Of a DNA stretch of 22,772 nucleotides, positions 1-9,000 are shown piece by piece. The DNA lies in contig NZ_JACRWC010000102.1 of the NCBI RefSeq assembly GCF_014306095.1, positions 1 to 22,772 of the forward strand. The letters are read 5' to 3'. A program made the position numbers and the translations under genes. The DNA is from Lentihominibacter faecis (GTDB taxonomy: Bacteria > Bacillota > Clostridia > Peptostreptococcales > Anaerovoracaceae). A model generated the notes under the pieces. It was not told the origin of the DNA. It searched no databases and saw only the letters and a list, made by a program, of their open reading frames with translations. How positions within the stretch are numbered: position 1 is the stretch's first letter; each line of letters begins with the position of its first letter.

Positions 1-3
1 TCT

Positions 4-50
4 AAATGTAACAAAAATCAAAACAGAGCAGAAACCTGCTGTTCCTGCTC
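4..50 (-). terminator. Rho-independent terminator after the NlpC-like CWB2 gene
   Basis: On the minus strand the arms GAGCAGGAA and TTTCTGCTC (positions 26-50, one G-T pair) form a 9-bp stem with a 7-base loop. A T-rich run, TGTTTTGATTTTTGTTACATTT, follows. It lies about 33 bases after the stop codon at 83. Confidence 0.8.
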
Positions 51-82
51 CATTTCATCAAATCATATTCTACCGTCCAGAT

Positions 83-2182
83 TTACTGTAAAATCCTCTT
101 AGCTGTCCCATCGGAGATCACATCTGTGCCTCCCAGCACAGCCAGTCTGCTGATACCCACAGAGCTTCCGTAAACTTTCGCATCTGTATATGCAGTATCT
201 TCTACCAGCAGCAGCGGTGATTCCATTGAGATGGCCAGCGGTCCGCCTGCCAGTCCATCCGGGAATTTCATGCCGTATGCCAGCACTGCCGTATCACACT
301 TGTCCGGGAAGAATGCCTTCGCTACCGCTACAGACGTCTTGTAACGATTGTCTCCTGCGATACGTTCCGTCTTGCTGTCCTTATCATAAGATTTCAGCTC
401 TTTTCCCACCTTATCGCTGACTACATCAGCTCCGCCAATGAGATAGATATCCTGTACATTTGCTTTATCCAGATAGGTTTTCTGTGCTTTTGTCAAGCCT
501 CGGTTATCCACCAGCAGGATCGGTTTGCCGACTGCTGATGCAGAAAGACTATCTGCAAAGCCTTCTCCTGTACACGCCAGCAGATCTTTCTTCGACGCCT
601 TTGCTTCGTTCAAGATCTCAAGATTCGTCTCATAGCGAGTATCGCCCGCCAGTCTCTTGACGTCAGTGTCCTTTAAACTCTTTTCAAAGCGTTCCGTCAC
701 GACATCGCTTCCGCCCAGCAGATAAACGGTTCCTTTATCCGACAGGTTCTTCTCGATGTATTCTCCGATCATTTTTTCGCTTGCCACGCTGCGATCCACA
801 AGGATCAATGGTGCTTTCTTTACCTTTGCAAGATAACTTCCTGCCAGCGCATCCGGATAATTGTTGCCGTCTGCTACGATGATATCGCTGAATTTATCAA
901 CAGTCAGACTCTTCTTTAACGCATCCGCAGTCTTCAACGCAGTCTCATAGCGGGTATCTCCCGCGATACGAACAAACGAAGCAGGGTTTTCCGGATCCTG
1001 TTTGCCATCCGAAGTATCCTCCTGCTTTTCCCAGATAGCGGATAATGTCATTGACTGCTCTTCATCATATCTTTCCCCCGGCTGATATACAGAATTTCCT
1101 GCTTTCCATCCAATAAAGGTATATCCTGCTTTATAAGGAATGCTCGTTCTAAGATTTATGGCCTGATACTGTTTTTTCTGCTGATTTGTCACCGTTCCAG
1201 TCCCACCATTCAAATCATATTTAATCTGGTATGTTTCTTTCCACTGGTTTAATGTGACTGGTAAAAATCCAACCGATTCCAACTTTTGGAATGAAAATTC
1301 ACGGTTTACTCTCCACGAACTTTTGTATGTTCCTGTACTGGTTACATTCGGGCTTATTTGATCTGTTATAATCAACTTACTAGCGTTTGCATCTATTTTT
1401 CCATTCTTATGGACTATTTTTACTCCTGTTACTAATTCTACATGTCCTGCACCTTTAGATGTATCACTATTAGATCGAACCATAACGTCACCCGGTCTGA
1501 TTTTCGCATATACATTGCTGTAAACATCTCCATAGCTATAGTAACGACCGCTTTCCAAAGCGGTTAAAATTTTGTCTGTGTACCCAGCAGTTTTATAAGC
1601 TGTATAGCTCCCATACGAGCCGACATAAGTTAAATCATTTCGATATAAATATCCGTTTTTCGTTTTGCCTGATGATGCAGTCATGGCATCATATAAAAAA
1701 CATGAGCTAACATACATACCATTTTTTGACTTTAAGAAAGTGCTGTTGTCCGAATTATTTTTGGTTCCATACCGTAATGCAAAGGATGCTGCAGAAGAAC
1801 AATCTACACCTTTCACTTCATCAGTTCCCTTGATGGCGTTATCTATTCTGGTCTGAACTACGCTGGCATTCGGGTTCGAAAATCCACGGTTCACCTGTGT
1901 ATACGGAAGTCCTCTATACTTGCCTGCATTCAACGTAATATAACTTTTCGCCGTATACTTGTACTTCAGTGATTTCTGCTTGGGTATAGACCATTCTACC
2001 GTAGCCATTTCTATCATTCGATCACAAGCAGAACTCCGTTCTGAACCTGCCGTATATGTATAACCGTCATCACTGGTTACGACGTATTTTCCAGTCGCAC
2101 CGACAGAAACGGGAACCAGCAGCAATATTCCTAAGATCAACACTATCAAAAAACACATAAAATCATATTTTCTTCTGTTCAT
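83..2182 (-). CDS. Secreted NlpC/P60-like cysteine hydrolase with InlB-type repeat and three CWB2 wall-binding repeats
   Basis: This is a 699-residue exported protein with a signal peptide at residues 1-30 (hydrophobic core about 10-28, then VGATG). A papain-like NlpC/P60-type fold spans about 80-310: VDCSS places the probable nucleophile at Cys128, the PGDVMV strand lies near 230, and GHVELVTG places the probable general base at His247. The third catalytic residue is not obvious. A Listeria-Bacteroides (InlB B-type) repeat with YDLNGGTGT, AGYTFIGW and ending SAIWE covers about 318-385. Three CWB2 repeats cover 405-699, each opening with an R-AGD-RY motif. CWB2 modules bind anionic wall polymers non-covalently in C. 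difficile. The ATG has a strong AAGGAGG about 4 bases upstream. The gene appears monocistronic, with its own extended -10 promoter and terminator. Peptidoglycan peptide cleavage is the usual NlpC/P60 role but is inferred here. By eye the catalytic part is more AT-rich than the CWB2 part, consistent with domain shuffling. Confidence 0.85.
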   Translation of the reverse strand: MNRRKYDFMCFLIVLILGILLLVPVSVGATGKYVVTSDDGYTYTAGSERSSACDRMIEMATVEWSIPKQKSLKYKYTAKSYITLNAGKYRGLPYTQVNRGFSNPNASVVQTRIDNAIKGTDEVKGVDCSSAASFALRYGTKNNSDNSTFLKSKNGMYVSSCFLYDAMTASSGKTKNGYLYRNDLTYVGSYGSYTAYKTAGYTDKILTALESGRYYSYGDVYSNVYAKIRPGDVMVRSNSDTSKGAGHVELVTGVKIVHKNGKIDANASKLIITDQISPNVTSTGTYKSSWRVNREFSFQKLESVGFLPVTLNQWKETYQIKYDLNGGTGTVTNQQKKQYQAINLRTSIPYKAGYTFIGWKAGNSVYQPGERYDEEQSMTLSAIWEKQEDTSDGKQDPENPASFVRIAGDTRYETALKTADALKKSLTVDKFSDIIVADGNNYPDALAGSYLAKVKKAPLILVDRSVASEKMIGEYIEKNLSDKGTVYLLGGSDVVTERFEKSLKDTDVKRLAGDTRYETNLEILNEAKASKKDLLACTGEGFADSLSASAVGKPILLVDNRGLTKAQKTYLDKANVQDIYLIGGADVVSDKVGKELKSYDKDSKTERIAGDNRYKTSVAVAKAFFPDKCDTAVLAYGMKFPDGLAGGPLAISMESPLLLVEDTAYTDAKVYGSSVGISRLAVLGGTDVISDGTAKRILQ
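86..970 (-). repeat. CWB2 cassette copy 1 (three CWB2 repeats)
   Basis: This segment encodes residues 405-699 of the NlpC-like protein. It is a direct repeat of 10013-10897, with very high nucleotide identity in the compared stretch (about 190-530 against 10117-10450) and mostly silent differences. It is more distantly related to 2384-3268. Confidence 0.9.
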
Positions 2183-2190
2183 AGATCCTC

Positions 2191-2207
2191 CTTCACTATC
2201 GCACCTA
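2191..2207 (-). repeat. 17-bp motif TAGGTGCGAYAGTRAAG, copy A
   Basis: It lies in the leader of the NlpC-like gene and its end overlaps the AAGGAGG ribosome binding site. It matches copy B at 5956-5972 at 15 of 17 positions. Confidence 0.5.
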
Positions 2208-2227
2208 TATCCTGCATTTCTGTATAA

Positions 2228-2244
2228 TATAATATCGTATTATA
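2228..2244. repeat. AT-rich perfect inverted repeat overlapping the -10
   Basis: The plus strand reads TATAATA-TCG-TATTATA, 7-bp arms with a 3-base spacer. It covers the -10 box of the downstream gene and its predicted start site, the position expected for a repressor site. Chance occurrence in AT-rich DNA cannot be excluded. Confidence 0.45.
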
Positions 2245-2247
2245 GCA
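2239..2247 (-). promoter_or_regulatory. Extended -10 promoter of the NlpC-like CWB2 gene
   Basis: The minus strand reads TGC-TATAAT, a perfect -10 with the TGn extension. No good -35 is present at 16-18 bp (AGACTT at 17). Predicted transcription start is near 2232, giving a leader of about 50 bases before the ATG at 2182. Confidence 0.6.
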
Positions 2248-2291
2248 TAAAGTTTTCACTCAAGTCTCTATCTTGTAACTTTTTGCCCCTG

Positions 2292-2344
2292 AAATGTAAC
2301 AAACAGGAGACCAACCATCCTGGTCAGTCCCCTGTCTGTTATTT
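2292..2344 (-). terminator. Hairpin terminator after the 1159-residue CWB2 gene
   Basis: An imperfect stem pairs ACAGG with CCTGT and GACCA with TGGTC, plus an outer AACA/TGTT pair, around a 7-base loop. It is followed on the minus strand by TTTGTTACATTT. The T-tract is interrupted, so strength is uncertain. The 53-bp segment is 43/53 identical to the terminator segment at 5975-6027. Confidence 0.65.
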
Positions 2345-2380
2345 ATCAACTTATATTTTACTATCCAGTTTTCGCTTTAC

Positions 2381-5300
2381 CTACTGCACTACCAGTTTCA
2401 CGGTTTTGTCTGAAATCACATCCTGACCTCCCAATGCAGCAAGCTTTTTCAGACCTGCGGTCTTCCCATATTCTCTCGCATCTGCATATGCAGTATCTTC
2501 TACCAGCAGCAGCGGTGCTTTCAGCGAGATCGCCAGCGGTCCGCCCGCCAGTCCATCCGGGAATTTCATGCCGTATGCCAGGACTGCCGTATCACATTTA
2601 TCCGGGAAGAAGGTCTTTGCTACTTCCACCGAAGTCTTGTAGCGGTTGCTTCCTGCGACTCTCTCCACCTTACTGTTTTTGTCATAAGCTTTAAGCTGTT
2701 TTCCTACTTTATCGCTGACCACATCAGCGCCTCCGATGAGATAGATATCCTGTACATCAGCTTTATTCAGATAAGTTTTCTGATTTTCCATCAAGCCACG
2801 GTTATCCACCAGCAGGATCGGTTTGCCGACTGCCGATGCAGAGAGGCTGTCTGCGAAGCCGTCTCCTGTGCATGCCAGCATATCCTCCTTCGACGCCTTT
2901 GCTTCATTCAGAATCTCAAGGTTTGTCTCATAGCGAGTATCTCCTGCCAGTCTCTTGACATTAGTTCCCTTTAAGCTTTTTTCAAAGCGTTCCGTCACGA
3001 CATCTTTGCCGCCCAGCAAATAGACCGTTCCCTTAGCCTCCAAATTTTTCTTGATATATCCACCTATCACTTCTTCGCTTGCCACACTGCGATCCACAAG
3101 GATCAGCGGAGCATTCTTTACCTTTGCAAGATAACTTCCTGCCAGAGCATCCGGATAATTGTTACCGTCTGCTACGATGATATAGCTGAATTTATCGATA
3201 CCCATGCTTTTTTTCAAAGCATCGGCAGTGTTCAATGCAGTATCATAACGAGTATCGCCTGCAAAACGTACTACATCACTCTTAGCAAACAGATCCTTTT
3301 CTTTTCCACCAGGTTCATATATGCGGAACTGCTTCGTTACCGACCCAGTATAGTTACCTTTACCTGTGATCACGATCGTTGCCGTTCCTGCCTGCGTATT
3401 ATTCTCATATTTAACAGTGTAGTCTGTTCCTTCAACAAGTTTTTTATCTCCATCCGTCAGTACCAGATCCAGTTTTATCGCTGAACCGGTATACTCCTGA
3501 TTTTCGATTCCGGAGATTTTGACTTCTGAAATATCTTTGAACTGTTTCGCATCTTTCTGCCATACAGTAACCTTATATTTCTGGGTATTTTTCTTGTTAG
3601 CTGAAGTAACCGTAAACTCAAGGGTATCGCTTGTCTTATTGTACTTGCCCGTCCGTTTATAGACATCCGGCTCCCAGTCAACATAATCCATCCCTGTTTG
3701 GTCGACTACCGCGTAGTTTTTCGCAGTTCCCTGCACATAAAGCCACGCCTTGTTTATCTGTACATTCTCTGGCAGCACAACTACTGCGCCTTCTTCCGAT
3801 TTTGCGGCTTCTATATCGATCGGAACTGATTTGTCCGCGTCGCTATCATGCATCTTTAAATAGTTCAGATTCAGGCTTTCCATATCTGTACTGTCACCAG
3901 TTTTATCCTGTGCGAGCTTTACTTTATAGTTTTTCGTATTTTTACCATTTGCCGATGTTACAGAGAATTTGACAACGTATTCCCCGTTAGAATCTAATGT
4001 GTAGGAATACTCTAATCCTTTTATTTCCTGATCTTTTTCCTCAGAATACCAGCTGAGTTCCACATCACCGCAGGTCTCCGGATCATAGTAATACGGTACC
4101 GCTACTTCTGTTCCCTTCGCTGTGGCTGCTTTCTCTAAATCGATCTCTTTGATATCATACGCTTTTTCATCACCCCAGGTATAAGACTGGCCGTCCCATG
4201 TGGCTACCTGCATATTGTCCAGATCTGCAGATGTTCCGTCACTTTCTACCAAATTGATACGGAAATCATGGATGCTTCCATCTTCTGCTTTATACTCATA
4301 CTTTTTAGTAATCTTTTTATCGCCGTTCAATTCGATTTGTCCAATATATCCTTCGGTATATGTATCGCCAACTTTGATTCCGCAGTTCTCCTCAATATCA
4401 TTCGGCACCAAATAGTACGTAAAGTCTACTTTCCATTTTTTTCTCATCGAATCATATGGCAACGTGATCGTTGCTCCATTTTCCGATATAGCTTCTTTTC
4501 CTTCCAGATTATAGGCATAGCTCTTCTCATAGACACCTGTTGACTCATTATACGAATCCGGATCAGAAACTGTTAATTCTCCCCATCCTTCGGTACTGTA
4601 ATCACTATCAGACTCGAACATGCTGACGATATACGTTTTTTCCACTTTTTTATCCACTGATTTGGAATTTACGGCGTAATACCAGATATCATTATCCGGA
4701 TCGCAGTCATTGACATCCTGTGTAAATTCCGTTCCATCCGGCATCTTACCTTTAATCTTGAAACCCTTTTCCCGGTCAAAACCTTTCGAGAGATAAGCTC
4801 TGCCTCCGTCATCAAAGACTATCGGGCTTTCCATCTCATCTCCAGATACAGCATCATAATAAAGTACGCTACAGTCATATGGTTCTGGGTCAGAATTGTC
4901 TCGCCACGTAGCAAACAGGCGACCAGGAGAACCCCGAAAAATCTGATTTTCAATAATAGAATTTTCCGGATATGCAACCCATCCTCTGAAGGTATATCCT
5001 TTTTTCTCCGGTTTCTGCAAATCATCGGTATTGATCGTATCATCTTCTGACAATGGAACCGAATATGTCAGCGTCGTTTCACCCTTCTTGAACGTTCCAT
5101 CCCGTCCATCGAGCATGACGGTCTTTTCATTGTTCACTACGCATCCTGCTGTTTCCTTGAACGGCTGTAGTCCATTCAAGTGAGATCCGTTGAGATCAAT
5201 ATTGATATGGAATCCCGACCAATCTTCTGCATTGTTTATATCCGAAATCAGATTACCATCACTGTATCCCATCTTCAGATTGATGTTAGGATTGTCGCCT

Positions 5301-5860
5301 GCATCCAAATAAATTGAACTGATAGATCCTCTGCCTTTCTTTTCTGCTCCGATCCATACATCAACAGGTCCCGTCACGTCATCAGCAATAACGATGGAGT
5401 TTGCATTGCTCGGATTGTTTTCTGCCTGGAATATCTGATCTACAGTTCCCCCGTTAATATATACATATGTGCTATTCACAACATCCGACGGACTTCCTGC
5501 CACGATCCTATGCAGTTTACCGCTGTTCATGCAGATCTCCGTCGATTGTAAAAAGGAATCTTTACTTCCTCCGTAAACGGTATAGTCACTTGTTACATAA
5601 TAGGTCTCCTCTACCGTATTTTCTTCTGAATCATAGCATTCGATTTTGACCGTCTTACCATCCGTAGCTTCCGGATGGTCGGCACGATCCTGCTCCGTAA
5701 TGGCCTCAATTACGATCTTGTGGCCCTCTGCAAAAAAACACTTCGCACTTTCATCATTTTTTGCACCATAGCTGTTGCTTGTACAAAAAACCATGCATAA
5801 TGCCAGGATACACAGGCCTATTACAGGCACAAAAATCCTGCTTCTCATTTCATTTGTCAT
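2381..5860 (-). CDS. Large modular CWB2 surface protein (beta-rich, no recognised catalytic domain)
   Basis: This is a 1159-residue exported protein. The signal peptide covers residues 1-32 (core from about 9 to 27, ending SYGA). Residues about 85-215 are rich in short strands with turns such as YINGGTV and IYLDAG, suggesting a beta-helix or carbohydrate-binding-like region. An InlB-type repeat (KKGYTFRGW, ending LFATW) lies at about 247-320. Several beta-sandwich modules follow; two share a VTSAN-KNT--YKV signature typical of cadherin-like bacterial sandwiches. An Ig-like/MBG-type repeat (EYTGSAI, GTDYTVKYENN, GKGNYTGSV) lies at about 777-848. Three CWB2 repeats occupy 865-1159. I recognise no active-site motif, so an adhesin or structural surface role is inferred. 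The ATG follows a GGGGAGG site. An extended -10 promoter lies upstream and a hairpin terminator downstream, so the gene is probably transcribed alone. Its CWB2 cassette is clearly paralogous to the other two but more diverged. Confidence 0.85.
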   Translation of the reverse strand: MTNEMRSRIFVPVIGLCILALCMVFCTSNSYGAKNDESAKCFFAEGHKIVIEAITEQDRADHPEATDGKTVKIECYDSEENTVEETYYVTSDYTVYGGSKDSFLQSTEICMNSGKLHRIVAGSPSDVVNSTYVYINGGTVDQIFQAENNPSNANSIVIADDVTGPVDVWIGAEKKGRGSISSIYLDAGDNPNINLKMGYSDGNLISDINNAEDWSGFHINIDLNGSHLNGLQPFKETAGCVVNNEKTVMLDGRDGTFKKGETTLTYSVPLSEDDTINTDDLQKPEKKGYTFRGWVAYPENSIIENQIFRGSPGRLFATWRDNSDPEPYDCSVLYYDAVSGDEMESPIVFDDGGRAYLSKGFDREKGFKIKGKMPDGTEFTQDVNDCDPDNDIWYYAVNSKSVDKKVEKTYIVSMFESDSDYSTEGWGELTVSDPDSYNESTGVYEKSYAYNLEGKEAISENGATITLPYDSMRKKWKVDFTYYLVPNDIEENCGIKVGDTYTEGYIGQIELNGDKKITKKYEYKAEDGSIHDFRINLVESDGTSADLDNMQVATWDGQSYTWGDEKAYDIKEIDLEKAATAKGTEVAVPYYYDPETCGDVELSWYSEEKDQEIKGLEYSYTLDSNGEYVVKFSVTSANGKNTKNYKVKLAQDKTGDSTDMESLNLNYLKMHDSDADKSVPIDIEAAKSEEGAVVVLPENVQINKAWLYVQGTAKNYAVVDQTGMDYVDWEPDVYKRTGKYNKTSDTLEFTVTSANKKNTQKYKVTVWQKDAKQFKDISEVKISGIENQEYTGSAIKLDLVLTDGDKKLVEGTDYTVKYENNTQAGTATIVITGKGNYTGSVTKQFRIYEPGGKEKDLFAKSDVVRFAGDTRYDTALNTADALKKSMGIDKFSYIIVADGNNYPDALAGSYLAKVKNAPLILVDRSVASEEVIGGYIKKNLEAKGTVYLLGGKDVVTERFEKSLKGTNVKRLAGDTRYETNLEILNEAKASKEDMLACTGDGFADSLSASAVGKPILLVDNRGLMENQKTYLNKADVQDIYLIGGADVVSDKVGKQLKAYDKNSKVERVAGSNRYKTSVEVAKTFFPDKCDTAVLAYGMKFPDGLAGGPLAISLKAPLLLVEDTAYADAREYGKTAGLKKLAALGGQDVISDKTVKLVVQ
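2384..3268 (-). repeat. CWB2 cassette copy 2 (three CWB2 repeats)
   Basis: This segment encodes residues 865-1159 of the large surface protein, the same length (295 residues) as the other two cassettes. It aligns throughout without visible gaps but with more amino-acid changes, for example MENQKTYLNKAD against TKAQKTYLDKAN. Confidence 0.9.
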
Positions 5861-5898
5861 TTGCTACCTCCCCAAATATATTCTGAAACTTCTAACTT

Positions 5899-5927
5899 AT
5901 CTTATCATTTCACAAGGATTTTAGCAA
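5899..5927 (-). promoter_or_regulatory. Promoter of the 1159-residue CWB2 gene
   Basis: The minus strand shows TTGCTA, a 17-bp spacer, then TAAGAT preceded by TGA (extended -10). Each box matches the sigma-A consensus at 4 of 6 positions. The predicted start leaves a leader of about 30 bases before the ATG at 5860. Confidence 0.55.
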
Positions 5928-5955
5928 TACTATTCCAGTTTTACGGCAAAATTCT

Positions 5956-5972
5956 CTTTACTGTCGCACCTA
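5956..5972 (-). repeat. 17-bp motif TAGGTGCGAYAGTRAAG, copy B
   Basis: It follows the T-tract of the autolysin terminator directly and lies about 30 bp upstream of the -35 of the large CWB2 gene. It is non-coding, so its similarity to copy A is not explained by protein conservation. Confidence 0.5.
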
Positions 5973-6027
5973 AAAAATATAACAAACAGGAAGCCAACCA
6001 CATTGATCAGCCCCCTGTCGGTTATAT
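5972..6027 (-). terminator. Terminator after the autolysin gene, end of the long envelope operon
   Basis: On the minus strand ACAGG pairs with CCTGT and an outer AAC/GTT pair extends the stem. The middle pairs only weakly. A clear T-tract, TTTGTTATATTTTTT, follows. It sits right after the autolysin stop codon at 6031 and is the first convincing terminator after 19.9 kb. Confidence 0.7.
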
Positions 6028-6030
6028 TCG

Positions 6031-9000
6031 TTATATACTTTTCATCATCTTCACGATACTGGTTCCGTAGTCAGCCGCCGGAGCCCAGCCTTTGCCATAT
6101 GGATTCGCTTTGATCCCAAGCCATTCTACATATGGAGCCGTGCCTCTGGTCACGTAGCTGAATCTCGGATCGACGCAGGTGTTTTTAAGCGCCTCTTTGT
6201 TGGCGTACGCCTTCAGGTGCTGCACATGCGCCCGGATCCCTGTCCTGATAGAGCCGAAACTATGTCCCGGTTTTCCTCCGCCTGTCGCACCGATCCCGGC
6301 GAAGTTATACTGATTTGCTTTCACATCTCCTCCGAACTGCAGCCAGCCTGTTTCCTTCATGGCCTGACAGAACGCTACCTCTGCCCGGATCCCTTCTGCA
6401 TTACATTCTTCGATATAGATCTGTGCGAACTTTTCGATCGTAGGAGCTTCCGAATTTCCGGAATACGGATAGCTCTTTTTCTTGGAGTTATAATACTTAG
6501 CGAATTCATCTGCCGTAGTAATGGTCGCACCTTCGATACTGGTGAGGCTCTCCTCTCCGATCTTCCACCGCTGTGCATCAGTCCCATTCATCCTGTAGGA
6601 CTGGATGTTGGTTCCCGGAACGGCTTTCCCGTGAGCTGCATCCATCACCGTGCCCAGCTTGGAACGGATATAGTATGTCCCGTCATCTGCATCGATGAAC
6701 TTCCATAACTGACCGTCTGCCTGACTTTCTGCAGCCTGCTGGATATTGGCCCCTGGTTCCGCTGAATTTCCTGCAACATCAAGGCACTTCCCTGACTTGG
6801 TCACATAGATCCGGTAATATCCATCCGCATCGTATTTTACAGTAAATTTCTGATAATCGCTGTAGCTCAGTCTGCCCAGCTGGATATTTGCGCCGTCTTC
6901 CGCTTCATTTCCCGCCAGTTCCATGGTGCACATGCTGTTCAAATAGCTCTTTATCGCATATTCACCCTCTTTTACAGGGCGATACGTATTTTTCGTAATA
7001 CTCCATTTCTGTGCAGAAGTCCCATTAGGATAATAGGACTGTATCTTCGTTCTAGGCTGTGCCTTGCCGCCGGAAACATCCACAAAAGTTCCCTTTGTGG
7101 ACTTGATATAATACTGCCCGCTTCCTGCATTGATAAATTTCCATTTCTGTGTATCCGAATTGCTGGAATTCATCTGCCAGATCGGTGTTCTGGATGCGCC
7201 TGATCCATTGGCCAGATCCAGAGCCTTGCCTGATTTCTCCGAAACGATTTTATAGTACCCGTCACCCTGATAAGTCACTTCGAACCGCTGCGCCGAAGTA
7301 TTATTGCTGCCATATAACTGGACGCCGGCTTTTTCTGCTAAAGAACCACCGGTAATATCCATCACGCAGTTGTCTTTTAATGCACTTGTAAAGATATATG
7401 TACCGTCTTCGATCGGCTGATCTTCAGCATTGACTCTGGATGCATCCAGGATCCAGCTCTGTGCCAGACTCCCGTTATAGCCATACATCCAGATGTTGTT
7501 GTTTTCATCCATGCTTCCCGAAGAGGAATCCATAAAAGTCCCCAGCTTCGACTTGATAAAATAGCTTCCTTCTCCAGTGCTTATAAATCTCCACAACTGA
7601 CCGTCTCCACCGGTCCAGTCAGCCTGCTGAAGATTGACCCTTGTTTCACGGCTCTGTCCTGCAACGTCCAGCACTTTTCCACTGGCTTTATTGATGATCC
7701 GATAATATCCATCTGCAACGTACTCGATCTCATATCTCTGTGCATCTGCATTATCGATCACATTGATCTGGATATTATTATTTTTTTGCGTCGCCAGCCG
7801 CAGAGAATCCTTCTGGCTCGCAATCAAATAAGTACCATTCTCTACGTTCTGATCCTGTATTTTTTTCAGTTTCCACTGCTGCGCACCCGCACTGCGCATA
7901 TTCTGCACGTTGATATTGGCGCCATTGTTCAGGCTGTCGCCTTCTATCGATAAAACGGTGCCCAGTTTGGATTTGATATAGTAGCTTCCATCTTCCGCTT
8001 CAATAAACTTCCACAGCTGAGCATTGCTGCCGTTGCTTCTGTACTGTTGCACATTCGCCCCAGATTTCAGCGATGCTGACGCCACATCAAAGGCCTTATT
8101 GGAATGTTCTGTGATAATAGAGTAATATCCCTTCCCTGCATAGCTGATATGGAATTGCTGAGCTATCGTATCGTTGTTCTGATACAGCTGTATGTTTGCT
8201 TTATCGTTGATGCTTGCCTTGCTGACATCCAGCACTTTACTGTCCTTCTGACTGCTGACAATACTGTATACGCCATCCTCCACCGGATGATGATCCGAAA
8301 CGGTCAGTTGGAACTTCTGAGCATCCGATTTCACCAAGTTTGAAGCAACGAATCCCGATCCGTCATCATTTAAGGTCAGATATGTCCCCACCTCAGAGCG
8401 GATGTAATAGGAGCCATTCCCCGCATCAACGAATTTCCAGATCTGTGCATCGCTATCGTTCCAGGTATACGGCCGCACTTCTGTTCCCGACTCACTGGAT
8501 CCTTTTTTCACATCTAATGCCTTGCCTGAGGATTCCACCAGAATCTTATATCTTTTACTGCTTACCTCTACCAGTTCAAACCGGCTGTCAGAATTCACGC
8601 TATCCTTACCTGTCAATGTAAGAGTTTCTTTTTCTGACTTCATTATGTTTGCCGGATCGGCCACAGAATTAACGGCGTATGTGCCTTCTTCCATCGCTAC
8701 TCCAGGTTCCTTGGAAAGCCGGAAATATTTCGCGATTCCCGTAGCATCCGCGACACCCAGCTGCTTCAGCTTGCTGTCACTGCTCAGGAATCTGTTATAG
8801 TCCTGTGCATTGGAGAGGAATGCATGTTCTACGATGATTCCCGCCATGCCCCGTTTCTTACTTTCACGGATCACACCATAATAGTCCGAATAGGATCCGT
8901 CCGGATACTTTGATCCATTAGCTGTATTGCGGATCTTGATACCGCGATCCGATAATCCCAGCTTCGTCAGTTCGCTCTGGATCGCACTGGCAACGCCCTT

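Noticed and set aside
6520..8695. CRISPR-like or satellite repeat
   Set aside because: The periodicity comes from protein-level beta-trefoil repeats with diverged DNA and an intact reading frame; there are no identical spaced repeats.
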